Assembly (NCBI GenBank): GCA_050084515.1 | Contig: CM114272.1 | Span: forward strand, 56,296,001-56,360,000 | DNA: 64,000 bases | Direction of reading: 5' to 3' | Source: Blasia pusilla | Lineage: Eukaryota > Marchantiophyta > Marchantiopsida > Blasiales | Part shown: positions 55,230 through 64,000 of the stretch, in pieces | Numbering within the stretch: position 1 is the stretch's first letter | Layout of the letters: each line of letters starts with the position of its first letter | Position numbers and translations under genes: made by a program | Notes under the pieces: model-generated | Databases searched by the model: none | Seen by the model: only the letters and a program-made list of their open reading frames with translations | What the model was told of the DNA's origin: nothing

Positions 55230-55734
55230 GAAGGGGACGAAAAATAGCTCATAAGTCAAAGAAAAAAGCTACCTGTCAGAACCACACGGGTTGCAAGGCC
55301 AAGGCATCCCATGAACGACTCTGCGACCCGTTGGGTCCCGACGTGTTGCAACACCCAGGAACCACCTATTGTAACCTGTCTGATTCCGACGGGTTGCAAG
55401 AACCTTTGGCCACTCCGGGCTGGAAGATCCAAGTGCAAGTCATCCGAAACCCATCCGGGTCGAACTATTTTCAGGCCTTGTATACATGCGACTTGCATAC
55501 TTATATACGGGTTGCACCAAAATTCTTGATGCAACCCGTCGGTTTCGGACTAGTTGCACACTCAGGCAACCCGTCCGTTTCCGACGGGTTGCAAACTCGG
55601 GCAACTATCGCATCCAAAAATTTTATTGGTTTCTTCGGTTTGAAACCCCTATAGTTCCCACGCTTCTCAACTTGAGCTGCAACTTTTCAAACAATTCTCA
55701 GCGTGAGCTTGACAAGACGAAATAGTGAACTCAC
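55230..55734 (-). other. Transposase intron with palindrome cluster (locus III)
   Basis: The donor CAG/GTGAGT is intact at 55,735/55,734. The acceptor expected near 55,205 reads TTGCACG and lacks the AG seen at locus II (CACAG). Five palindrome copies lie near 55,270, 55,326, 55,375, 55,531 and 55,567, the last nearly symmetric (GCAACCCGTCCG, CGACGGGTTGC). Confidence 0.75.
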
Positions 55735-57746
55735 CTGCCGCATGAAGTTTCCCCATTGTCTCATTCGTATAGTCTACCAACTCAGCCAGGAGCACAACTC
55801 TTTGTACTTCCCCTCAATCGCAGTTTTCCTCCACCACCCATGAAGTTCTTCTTGGCATTCCATGGCGTGTTTCAGGGTTTTTATGTCCTTACAACGTTGG
55901 AGTAGAGTGACATGCTCTGTCCTCTTATTCTCCTTGATGCAAGATTTGGTGTACCGGGTCACAGACTGTTGCCAATGGAAAGCATCCGACCTTTCCCTCT
56001 CCGGTTGAACCTCTCCACCCCACAACACTTCCCTGATAGCAATCCACCCAGGTTGTGCATTGTCTGCCATAAACCCATAAATTTCCGGAGGTGGCCTTTT
56101 ATTTTCCTTTACCACCTCCAATAAGAGTAACCAACACATCTTCAAACTGCCAACGTCTTTTGCTTTTACTTTACACACAAATATAGTTTTGAGTCCCTTC
56201 TCCACATGGTCATAAACGTGAGCACCCATTTTCAACCATCCGTTCAACACTCTGTAGCAAATATCAAAGCTTACCCAGCTGCCGTAAAGATCTTCCCCTT
56301 CCCTCATTCGATCTATAAGATCGAGGCCATTCGACCGACCTGTCATTGACATTTTGAAGACATAGGCCTTGGATCCTTTGCCTCCTTGGCCCATGAACTG
56401 CCATCTCTGAATGAATGGAAATCTGGACTTGGGCTTGATTTTGGAAATGGCATCCATTTCGACCGTCTTTCCATCCAGTACCCGTATTTGACGCAGCAAA
56501 TTTCGGAAGCATTCAGGATCAGCGAGAAATGCGAGATTTTCCCAGAGTTGTTTGTCCTCAGCAGTCGTGATCTTGCCCTGTCCAGGGATTCCAAGCAATT
56601 GTTCACAAATTTGTGATGCTGTTGTGAGCTTGATCACTCCGGGCTTTGAACCCGCAGAGTTTCTGTAGACCTCAACCACTTTCTTTGCCACATCCTCCTT
56701 GATGTGTCTCTGAATTGCATCGGTCACAGAATGAGTGTGGGAGCCAACATGAACTGCTTGCCTTGTGTACTCTGACCTGGAGCCCAAGTCGTGGACAATG
56801 AAAAATATGTATGCAGGACACGCTCCAACGTAGAAGGGCGACGCCTGACAATGAGGACATCGATGGCCTCCTGGCGGTATGGTGGCACCGACCTCGTATG
56901 GAGTTTCTGCATTCTTGGGGGGGAATTGCAACGTATTGACTCGCCTATTGCGCTCTAGATACGGGGATGATGGACTTCTACACTCCAAGGCTCCAATGCA
57001 TTGGCGGCAGGAGATAATCCAAGGACCATCTGGAATTGAAGCACTAGTCCGATGAAGCCTGCACCATCGATGACAATCAGACTTTCTGTCCATACCCTTC
57101 AGGTGTCCTCCATCTTTCTTTTGAGCAAGAGCAGCAAGTGGAGGCAACTCAAAAATGCAATTACCATCGTACGTGGGCGGCAGCTCGTCGACAAGAATGT
57201 GCTTGAACATTTTCAAGGCCAGAGACGATAGCAAACTATTGCCTGATACTCGCAAGAGGAACGAGTAGGCGGACAGAGGGCCCGGTTGGTGTCCGACAGA
57301 TCCATTGAGGTTGATAACATCCGAAATCTCTTCAGGAAGAACAACATTGTTATGAGCGTGTGAAGTTGGAGTCGAAGTCGGATCTACTGAGCTAGGAGTT
57401 GCAAACGTAGAGCTGGGTGCACTAGGAAATTCTCGACCGTCGACTTGGGAAACAGAGGAATTCAGGGGCAAGCCATAAACTCTGTATTGACCATTTGCTA
57501 GAGGTACGAGATTCCATACTTTACGGTCTAAAATCACTGGCTGGACTGTCTCACCTATAGTGTCCTCCGTACCGTCCACCCTAACATCCTTGAATACAAA
57601 GATGGTTCCAATTTGGAGAAGAAATCGAACAGAGAGAAAATTTTCATCCACTGCTATGAAAGACTCACGAGCTTGCGGTCGAACGATTTTTGATTGAGGA
57701 AGGGCCGCTAGATGACTGCCACAAGTGAGCTTCACATATTATCCAT
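55735..57746 (-). pseudogene. DDE-like transposase with cysteine cluster, exon 1 (locus III)
   Basis: A 653-codon frame, 57,735-55,774; the original ATG (57,746, compare MDNY at the other loci) is offset by a 2-base deletion, and one stop precedes the donor. Residues 1-100 are family specific. Residues 221-306 hold a zinc-type cluster (C221, C225, C243, C246, C252, C293, C296, C306). Residues 305-345 read ACPAYIFFIVHDLGSR and VHVGSHTHSV. Candidate catalytic residues are D491 (SFDICYR), D558 (GFMADNAQPGW) and E630 before HGWW, in a MULE-like spacing. FHWQQSVTRYTKSCI lies between the last two. Superfamily uncertain. It is expected to cut and paste the element in the nucleus. Confidence 0.65.
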
Positions 57747-57889
57747 TCCTAGAAGATTCCAACGGGAGGAGACTAAGAATGAGAATGTTTAATTTATAGT
57801 GAATAGGAACTCAGATTCTCCTGACAAAATTTGACTGACAAGATGAAGTTTGGTAGGTGAAAATGTCTGACACAATGGATTCAATTCTA

Positions 57890-58815
57890 TTGCAACCTGT
57901 TGGAGTCAGGTGGGTTACAGAATTTGGGAATCAGAGACGTGGGTTGTGGAGCACACTTCATTTTGTTGGAACCCGTCGGAGTCCGTTGGGTTGGTATCTC
58001 CTTCTTGCCGACCGAAGATCTTTTGAGGCAATTTTGCTAGCATCAAACACAAGATATCGCTTGCTTATGCTAGGGTAACCAATCGTTGGGGACTTTTGCG
58101 AGATTCTCCAACTCAGGGTACATCTTGTGACCCGTCGGATTGCCATGGGTTTCCTCGGAATAATACATTGTCACATTGTTTCGCGAGGGATAGGAAAGCG
58201 TGCAACTTGTCGATAACCGATGGGTTGCCCAGGTACCTTGCCTATTAACCCAAGATAAGCGAAGCGTGCAACCCATCGGCTTTGGATGGGTTGCACGCTT
58301 TTGCCTCACCTTGTAATGCAAACTTGAATGAAGTTGGCAACCCGTCGCTCTCCGACGAGTTGCGCGGGTACCGCGCCTTCTTGCCTGAAGACGGCGGAGG
58401 CGCGCAACCCGTCGGCCTCATACGGGTTGCTCAATTATCTCACGGTGTAACACTTACATTAAGGAAGCGTGCAAACCGTCTGTTTCCGACGAGTTCCGCA
58501 CCTTCTTGCCCAAAGACGGCGAGGCGTGCAACCCGTCGACCTCAGACGGGTTGCGCAAGGGCCTCGCCTTGTTTTGCTTACATGAAGAAAGCGTGCAACC
58601 TGTCGGCCTCCGACGAGTTGCGCGGGAAGCCCGCGTTGTTATCCCTTGACGAGGGAAGCGTGCAACCCAACGACTTTGCGCGGGTACCTCGCGTTCTTGT
58701 CCGAAGACGGCGGAGGCGCGCAACCTGTCAGACTCCGACGGGTTGCCACGAGGACGGATGCCTTGAACCCTCGGGAAGCGTGCAACCCGTAGAAGCCATC
58801 AGGTTGGTGTTCTTC
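57890..58815. repeat. Palindrome cluster in divergent promoter region (locus III)
   Basis: About eleven copies near 57,893, 57,970, 58,128, 58,202, 58,270, 58,338, 58,403, 58,472, 58,528, 58,597, 58,722 and a half-copy at 58,783. From 58,200 they recur every 60-70 bp in a GC-rich, CpG-dense context with similar spacers (CCTTCTTGCCC(A/G)AAGACGG). Between the leftward transposase and the rightward TATA box. Confidence 0.9.
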
Positions 58816-58883
58816 ACGTCCAGACTTCCGTAATGGCCGGCACGTCGCCGTCGGAAGGACGATGCGACCCAACGGTTAGCCCA

Positions 58884-58904
58884 ACGGCTCGAAAAGTATA
58901 AATA
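58884..58904 (+). promoter_or_regulatory. TATA-type core promoter of the ParB-like gene
   Basis: AACGGCTCGAAAAG followed by TATAAATA at 58,897-58,904. The same box and spacing occur at 9,876 and 39,652. It lies about 280 bp before the ATG at 59,184. The palindrome cluster directly upstream could serve both this gene and the divergent transposase. Confidence 0.65.
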
Positions 58905-58997
58905 GGGGAGAAATCGCTGATTTCCAATTTTTCATTTCGCGATCTCAATTGCTCTCCCGCGGAGCAGCTGACCAGATACCAAGTGGCGCTTTACACG

Positions 58998-59100
58998 ACG
59001 ACTCATCGCGAGACGATTCAAGCGAACGATTGCGAGACGATACGAGCGAACGATCGCGAGACGATTCGAGCAAACGATCGCGAGACGATTCGAGCTACCC
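58998..59100 (+). repeat. 21-24-bp tandem repeat in leader of ParB-like gene
   Basis: Four to five units of CGCGAGACGATTCGAGCGAA. In one frame (from 58,949) they read RDDSSERSRDDSS. That frame is not the frame of exon 1, so the repeat is probably leader sequence, though a small upstream ORF is possible. Confidence 0.75.
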
Positions 59101-59183
59101 ATCAAGGCGACTCATCTCGACATCAGCAAGGCAACTCATCAAGAAATGCATCGTGCATATAGGTGGAGGCATTTCGGGGGAAA

Positions 59184-59813
59184 ATGACGAGGAAAAAATC
59201 TCAAGCAAACAAGGGTGGGAGCTTCACTCCCAAGTCCATGAGGACTCCTACGTCACCATCTCTAGGGCCTCGTTCGGCCAATGAGATAAGGCAGCAAGAA
59301 ATCGAGGAGCGGGAAAGGGAAGCAGAGATGCACAAGCAAGAGCTTCTTGCAAAACGTGTACAGGAGGCGCTCGATAAACAGAACGCAGAGGCTGAGGCGT
59401 CACCGGCCTTGAAGAAAAGGGTCACCGACGAAAAGCGAGAAAAGAAGCGTCTGGACGCGTCGATGAGGAGAGTAGAATTGGCTAAAGCTCGGAGGGAAAA
59501 AGCAATAGCCATTGAAGAAAGCCTTGCCCGTCCAACCAAAAGTGTTGAGATGCAGGAAATGTCCCCGATGAAGTCCGGGGACACAATCAATATAGCGGAA
59601 ACGTCCGAAGTTCAAGTCACGGACGATGAGGTCATGAGGACCGCCAGCGTAGAGATGGTGGACATCGCTGAAGAAGCAGGAGAGCGGTCATCCTCGTCTC
59701 TAAGCCCGGCGGAAGAAATCGACCTCTATCGGATCGACGAGTTTCCAATGGACTTGCCAGGTGCTGTCCCAGAGCAGTTGGCTGGCCAAGACACCGACCC
59801 AATCTTTGAGCGG
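59184..59813 (+). CDS. ParB/methyltransferase-like gene, exon 1 (basic coiled coil)
   Basis: 210 codons from the ATG at 59,184 (MTRKKSQANKGGSFTPKS) to the donor CGG/GTAAGA at 59,813/59,814, ending in phase 0. Residues 1-40 are basic and unstructured. About 40-110 form a long charged helix (QQEIEEREREAEMHKQELLA, DEKREKKRLDASMRRVEL), likely a coiled coil. Residues 120-210 are acidic and Ser-rich. The ATG is preferred because upstream in-frame codons lack a start and the TATA box lies 280 bp before it. It resembles the disordered N-terminus of a nuclear DNA-binding protein. No known domain. The gene is truncated downstream at 61,736. Confidence 0.65.
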
Positions 59814-59911
59814 GTAAGAGAGGATCTGTGTTTTTTGAATTATGTGAAGGCCCATGTTGCAATTCATTGGCAATTCAGTGTAGCTTATTGATCTTGTCCC
59901 CGTTGTGACAG
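59814..59911 (+). other. Intron 1 of ParB-like gene
   Basis: 98 bp, GTAAGA to TGTGACAG. It contains stops in the flanking frame and no palindrome, in contrast to intron 2. Phase 0 on both sides. Confidence 0.7.
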
Positions 59912-60384
59912 GTGGTAAAGCATATGGCACTGATGGAGGGCCACAACGCCCCGAGAATTCCACTCTGCCGATTGTGGACCATGGAGTACGTCCGCGAAAT
60001 TCAGTCGCACGAGGATATTGTGAAGCTCAAACAATCGGCGGCGACAGCATCCTACGTCGATAGCTTCCCTCCGTTCTATGTTCAGCCTTACGATGACCAT
60101 GGAACCCAAGCGCTGGTTACGGAGGAGGACTTGGAATCGCTCGACACATTCTGGAGGATGAGAGATCAGGAATTCAGAAGGGCGATAGAGAGGACGGAAT
60201 TCAGCTGGATGAGGAACCTGTATTTCTTCATCTGGGATGGAAATCACAGGTTCATGGCATGGACAAAGTTTGCAGAGGAGCACCCAAACTCATTGGAGGC
60301 ACATTTTTGCGTGAAGGCAGTGGTGCTACATCCATACCCTCATCACTTGGCGATGGTGGAGATGGCCATGCATGCCATGAACAC
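59912..60384 (+). CDS. ParB/methyltransferase-like gene, exon 2 (ParB/Srx-like)
   Basis: 473 bp from an AG acceptor to the donor GTAAGT at 60,385 (phase 2). It encodes SYVDSFPPFYVQPYDDHGTQ, then VTEEDLESLDTFWRMRDQEF, then FFIWDGNHRFMAWTKF (residues about 315-330 of the protein), HFCVKAVVLHPYPHH. The DGNHR-x-x-A pattern after a hydrophobic strand resembles the G-x-x-R signature of ParB/sulfiredoxin-fold domains, which bind CTP/ATP or act on DNA and are often fused to DNA methyltransferases in bacteria and phages. All residues of the block also occur in the decayed copy at 14,239-14,618. Fold assignment is by motif only. Confidence 0.6.
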
Positions 60385-61191
60385 GTAAGTTTCTTCTTGC
60401 TGCAAACCGTCGGACTCCGACAAGTTGTTTGAGTCGCCACTATTTTTGGGATGTTTTTGGCCAAAAGCAACTCGTCGGACTCCGACGAGTTGCTCGACTG
60501 ATCACTGGTTTAGGATATTTTTGGCCGAAAGCAACTCGTCGGAGTCCGACGAGTTGCTCGACTGGCCGCATTCTTTGGATGTATTTTGAAGAAAGCAACT
60601 CGTCGGAGTCCGACGAGTTGCTCGACTGGCCGCATTCTTTGGATGTATTTTGAAGAAAGCAACTCGTCGGAGTCCGATGAGTTGCTCGACTGGCCGCATT
60701 CTTTGGATGTATTTTGAAGAAAGCAACTCGTCGGAGCTCGACTCGCCGCATTTTTTTGATGTTTTTTTAAGAAAGAAACTCGTCGGAGTCCGACGGGTTG
60801 CTTGACTCGAAGCTGTTTTTGGATGTTTTTGGCCAAAAGCAACTTATCGGAGTCCGACAAGTTGCATTCGAAAGTTGGGAGCTATATTTTTGGCATCAAA
60901 TTGCAGCTTTCATTGAAATTGCGCAACCTATCGGACTCCGACGGGTTGATATGTTCACTTTTTTCGCGGTAACCACTATGAAAATACGGACTATCTGACA
61001 ACCCGTCGGAGTCCGACGGGTTGAAACCAGGAAATCGCAAATCTGAATGCAATCTGTCAGACTCCGATGGGTTGCAAAATTTAGCTCGTTGCTACAATCC
61101 GACCATGAGCTGTGACGACCTGTCGGAGTCCGACAGGTTGGAGGAACCCATGTACCTTACAAAATTTCTTATATTGAGTTTGGATGTGTAG
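60385..61191 (+). other. Intron 2 of ParB-like gene with palindrome array
   Basis: 807 bp, GTAAGT to GTGTAG, phase 2. It contains twelve palindrome copies, listed in the array entry. Both splice sites fit the consensus, and the exons on each side join in frame. Confidence 0.75.
60403..61140. repeat. 25-bp palindrome array, 12 copies
   Basis: Copies start at 60,403, 60,468, 60,532, 60,596, 60,660, 60,724 (left arm only), 60,776, 60,840, 60,924, 60,999, 61,050 and 61,116. The first half has strict 64-bp spacing with near-identical spacers (CTCGACTGGCCGCATTCTTT). The later copies have unique spacers. Arms vary in step: CAACCCGTCGGA with its mirror at 60,999, CAACTCGTCGGA with CGACGAGTTG at 60,468, 60,532, 60,596, and CAACCTGTCGGA-type with CGACAGGTTG at 61,116. 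Confidence 0.97.
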
Positions 61192-61736
61192 GATTGTATC
61201 GGAGGGGAATGTCACCCACCACTGGATCCAAGATTGGGATCGGGTGAAGAAAGTGCTAACGACGCATCCGGTAGAGTACAAGGGGTTCTTGGGCGACGCC
61301 CTTGTAAATGAGATGCTGGCAAAGGGTGCACAAATCAAAAAGAAGACTTGGGCAAATAAATTTATTTCCCAAGATGCAGCCGTGACAATCCTTTGCTGGT
61401 CAAAAATACAGGCCGCCAAGAAGAGCGTTGCATTGGAGCTGGAGCGGAGGGAGAAAGTATTTGTGTCTGAGCATGCAAAATTCATCCAAGCTGCAGTATC
61501 TGCAGCTACAAAGTACACGGCAAGCAAGATGCAGCGCTACATCGCCATTCTCAACCCCAAACTTGGACCTGATTTCTACAAGGAGCTAAAGGCGATAATC
61601 AAGCGCCAGCGGAAAAGAGATGAAGATCCGCAAGGTCGGATTGGGGAGAAAGTGTCTCTCGATCGCGTGCATCGATTTGCCTTGTCTGGAATAAGTGAAT
61701 TTAGGAGATTACGACTGATGAAAATCAGTCTCGAGG
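61192..61736 (+). CDS. ParB/methyltransferase-like gene, exon 3 (helical), truncated
   Basis: Follows the AG at 61,190-61,191 and joins exon 2 in frame. It encodes TIVSEGNVTHHWIQDWDRVK, VLTTHPVEYKGFLGD, KKTWANKFISQDAAVTILCW, SKMQRYIAILNPKLGPDFYK and DRVHRFALSG, probably all-alpha. It stays open to LMKISLEG at 61,736, where similarity with locus I stops; the frame then runs into unrelated DNA until 61,924. The downstream methyltransferase-like half is therefore missing from this gene but present, inverted, at 51,677-54,228. Exons 1-3 carry no stop, unlike the other copies. Confidence 0.65.
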
Positions 61737-62987
61737 GCCCTATGATATTCATCAGATGCTCTTGCAATATCGTATATACAAGGAACAACAATAGATGTGT
61801 TTATATTTTTCACTATGACATTTCTAGTCCTCAAGAGACTATGCATCAGGGCATTCACTTGCTCTTGATAAAGCTCCCTTGCTTTGATGTCAAGTGGGGC
61901 AAGTTTGAAATCATTGACATCTAATCGAAATATTTTTAGAGTAGAGTTCAGGATATAAAGATCCTTGAACTACTCCCACAATCTCTCTTTGTATCGGCCT
62001 CACACACTCAACGAGTTCTTGTGTCGCCCTTGCATCAAGCTCCGCGACTTTGTTTTCCTGGATGATCACAATAGACCCAATCTCTTACGCGGATTCTATA
62101 GCCTTTGCTAGACGAGCACTTATCGTCTCTTTCCCCAATCCAATGCGCGCTACCTTTTTTTCTTCTTTTACCATCAGTGGTAACGCAAACTCGGGGGTAG
62201 CAACCTCGGTAGCTACCCGAATCACCTCTCTAAGAAATGTACCAACCTCCTTAATGTCCGATGAAACAGGACCTTTCATCACTAGATCCTAGACATCGGA
62301 GGGAAGAGTTTGAACTCCCGAATTCAGTTCGGCCTGGTAAACAACGGATTGAGTAACATCCACATGATAGTTCTCTTCATTATTTGCGTCTACAAGGTAT
62401 AACACCAAGAACGTATCACTAGCAACAATGCTACACCCAATCAAGCGCATTCCCCCCAAATTGCGCTCTCCTTTCCTGCAAGTTTGACATTCAGTCTTAT
62501 TTCGGACACCTCTTGCGCAGCCAATATTCTAAAGTTCATCCCATAAGCCCGAACAATCGGCTTTACCGAATTCAAATTGAAAGGCACTCTTCGGTCGTGA
62601 ATCAAAGTGCCTAGAACCTTTGTACGGGTAAGAATCTGCTTCTTAATCATGATTGTAGACCGAAAAACTTTATTGCAATACGAGAATTCGTAAGCAATGC
62701 GTTAAACATAGGAGAGAAAACCCATTTCTTAACACACGATAGGTAAGAATCAAGCAATATAGTACTCATCATAAATCCATTTAGTGCGAACATATGTAGA
62801 CGTGAACTAAACTTGGTGAATTGGAAAGTGGAGATCTGCACAACCTTAGGAATTTCGGAACTCGGTCCCTTGGGCACTTGTTGCTCTAGTCTATGGTGGA
62901 ATTCAATGAGCTAAAGATTTTGAAACTAGGGGCTCCACTAACACCACTAGGTTCAATCTGAACTCATGATTCAGAAACGTATTTGTT
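61737..62987 (-). other. Unassigned sequence with minus-strand ORFs
   Basis: The minus strand holds short frames: 62,085-62,282 (REVIRVATEVATPEFALPLM), 62,441-62,650 (MIKKQILTRTKVLGTLIHDR) and 62,647-62,877. A further readable stretch has DFKLAPLDIKARELYQEQVN. Position between a truncated transposon and an LTR suggests Gag-type sequence of the chromovirus family, but no capsid or knuckle motif was read, so this is unproven. Confidence 0.3.
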
Positions 62988-63986
62988 GCGCCCCTACTCT
63001 CCTTGAACGTCAATCTTTAGTGTTGCGGAAGCGTACGTTCAGTAGGTCACGAACTCATTGCTGATCTGCACCGAAACACGCACTCACGTTAGTCGGGTCT
63101 GGGCCAACCAGCGTTCCAACCCACCGAGTCCTCAACTCGGCGTCTCATCAAGCTCAACCTTCCTTAGTTCCTAGTTTCCAAAACATGGCAAGTCCTTCAA
63201 GACTTGGAACAGACTTCCTGGTTAGTCTAGGGACCTGAAACGGTACTTGCGCGCCTAGCGATCCCAACTGTTCAACGGTCCTCGGGTGAGTTCTGAACCG
63301 AGACCCAAGTAATTGAGTCGCGGGATGGAATCCAAGAGGGATGTCTAAAATCACCTCAATGGACTTGGTGAAGGTTTTCCAACCCAACCCCAAAACTCAC
63401 GTTCCGTTCCATGCCCTTGAGCCGCCCCGCGGCGCCCAAAGTGGGGTTTGGGTTCCAAGCACTCTCGGAGACCTTCCCCCTTACTAGTACTTCTGGGGTT
63501 CTCCAATAACCCCTCCCCTTTGGGAAAAGAGGGTCGGGCCCTTCATTGTGGCCCTCAACCCGACTCCACTTACAGTCGTTTTCGGATTGTATCTCGGCCG
63601 CTGCTTATGCGTTTGCAGCGATCTTTGGTGCATTTCGACCGGCTCTCTATAAGCTTTCCAACGCACCCTTATTTCTTCCAAACGCATCTTGGCGCTAAAA
63701 GTTATGGCCATAAATACAGTCGGAAACTCTCAAACGCTAGTGGACTTTCAAATCCGGATCTTTCCTTTGGCAACCCACTTCCTAGACTCGACTTCTTTCA
63801 AGTCTCATTCCGCGTTTGGTCCAGGTTTCTCAGTCGCGACCATAACATCTGAAACGCGACTCCTCGCTCGCGTCTCGTCTCTTGTCTCCTCTTTGAGACA
63901 ACTCCAACGCGCAAACCATCTTAGCGTGAGCCCGCTAATGTTTCGACGTTCCGCTTGGCACTTGTTTGGTCATGAGGGTCGCGACA
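62988..63986 (-). repeat. LTR of the chromovirus-related family (right copy)
   Basis: About 1.0 kb from TGCGCCCCTACTCTCCTTGA to GGGTCGCGACA, colinear with 44,254-45,281. It is GC-richer and probably less decayed. No polypurine tract adjoins 63,986, so it is either a 5' LTR reading left or a solo LTR. Identity with the left copy is only about two-thirds by eye. Confidence 0.65.
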
Positions 63987-64000
63987 GTATTAGCTGTCGT
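63987..64000. other. Window edge
   Basis: Fourteen bases beyond the LTR (GTATTAGCTGTCGT). Nothing can be said. Confidence 0.2.

Noticed and set aside
60403-61140. Regularly spaced palindromic repeats read as a CRISPR array
   Set aside because: Spacers in the regular part are nearly identical to each other, no cas genes are present, the array lies inside a eukaryotic intron, and repeats differ in sequence. It is a minisatellite of palindromes.
44254-63986. The two LTRs as a firm pair of one element
   Set aside because: Identity of only about two-thirds by eye is too low for a pair with a still readable pol; kept as a possibility only.

Overview
This window looks like nuclear DNA of a streptophyte plant or charophyte alga. 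The reasons are spliced introns with GT..AG borders, plant-type Ty3/gypsy elements (one with a chromodomain, one with a tRNA-Asp-type primer site), R2-like LINE debris, long dinucleotide tracts and a eukaryotic EVE-domain gene with a basic tail. A Chara-like genome is my best guess, but it cannot be proved from sequence alone. Most of the window is layered mobile-element sequence. Only one low-copy host gene is convincing, the EVE-domain gene near 30.6-31.5 kb, and it carries a frameshift. A small membrane-protein ORF near 5 kb is a weaker candidate.

Layout. 1-8.5 kb: GC-rich unassigned sequence, minisatellites, three pure CT/AG tracts of about 180-240 bp, and a tandem array of about seven units of roughly 350 bp. 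8.5-14.6 kb (locus I): rearranged remains of a palindrome-rich DNA transposon. 14.6-19.4 kb: two degenerate minus-strand LINEs with a restriction-like endonuclease. 19.45-26.88 kb: a minus-strand Ty3/gypsy element with two LTRs, a primer site, an uninterrupted 1199-aa pol and a broken gag. 27-35 kb: low-copy sequence with the EVE gene and local duplications. 35-36 kb: retroelement scraps. 36.1-39.9 kb (locus II): a deletion derivative of the palindrome-rich transposon. 40-44.2 kb: a dead Ty3/gypsy pol. 44.25-49.86 kb: a dead chromovirus with its 3' LTR. 49.87-61.74 kb (locus III): the fullest copy of the palindrome-rich transposon. 61.7-64 kb: unassigned ORFs and another LTR of the chromovirus-type family.

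The most interesting system is the palindrome-rich transposon. Comparing its three loci gives a model of two divergent genes. The leftward gene is a spliced, cysteine-cluster, DDE-like transposase. The rightward gene is a spliced protein with a basic coiled-coil N-terminus, a ParB/Srx-like segment (WDGNHR motif), a helical region and a C-terminal domain resembling a beta-class DNA N4C/N6A methyltransferase (catalytic-type motif before the AdoMet-type motif). The shared promoter region and the introns of both genes, but not the exons, are packed with about 80 copies of a 25-bp near-perfect palindrome. Its arms often change together. The pairing of a ParB-like/methyltransferase protein with hundreds of bases of palindromic, CpG-dense sites in its own noncoding DNA suggests self-recognition or self-modification. 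That is inference. The copies here are mutated (frameshifts, a broken splice donor, rearranged halves), so this window alone does not hold a working element.
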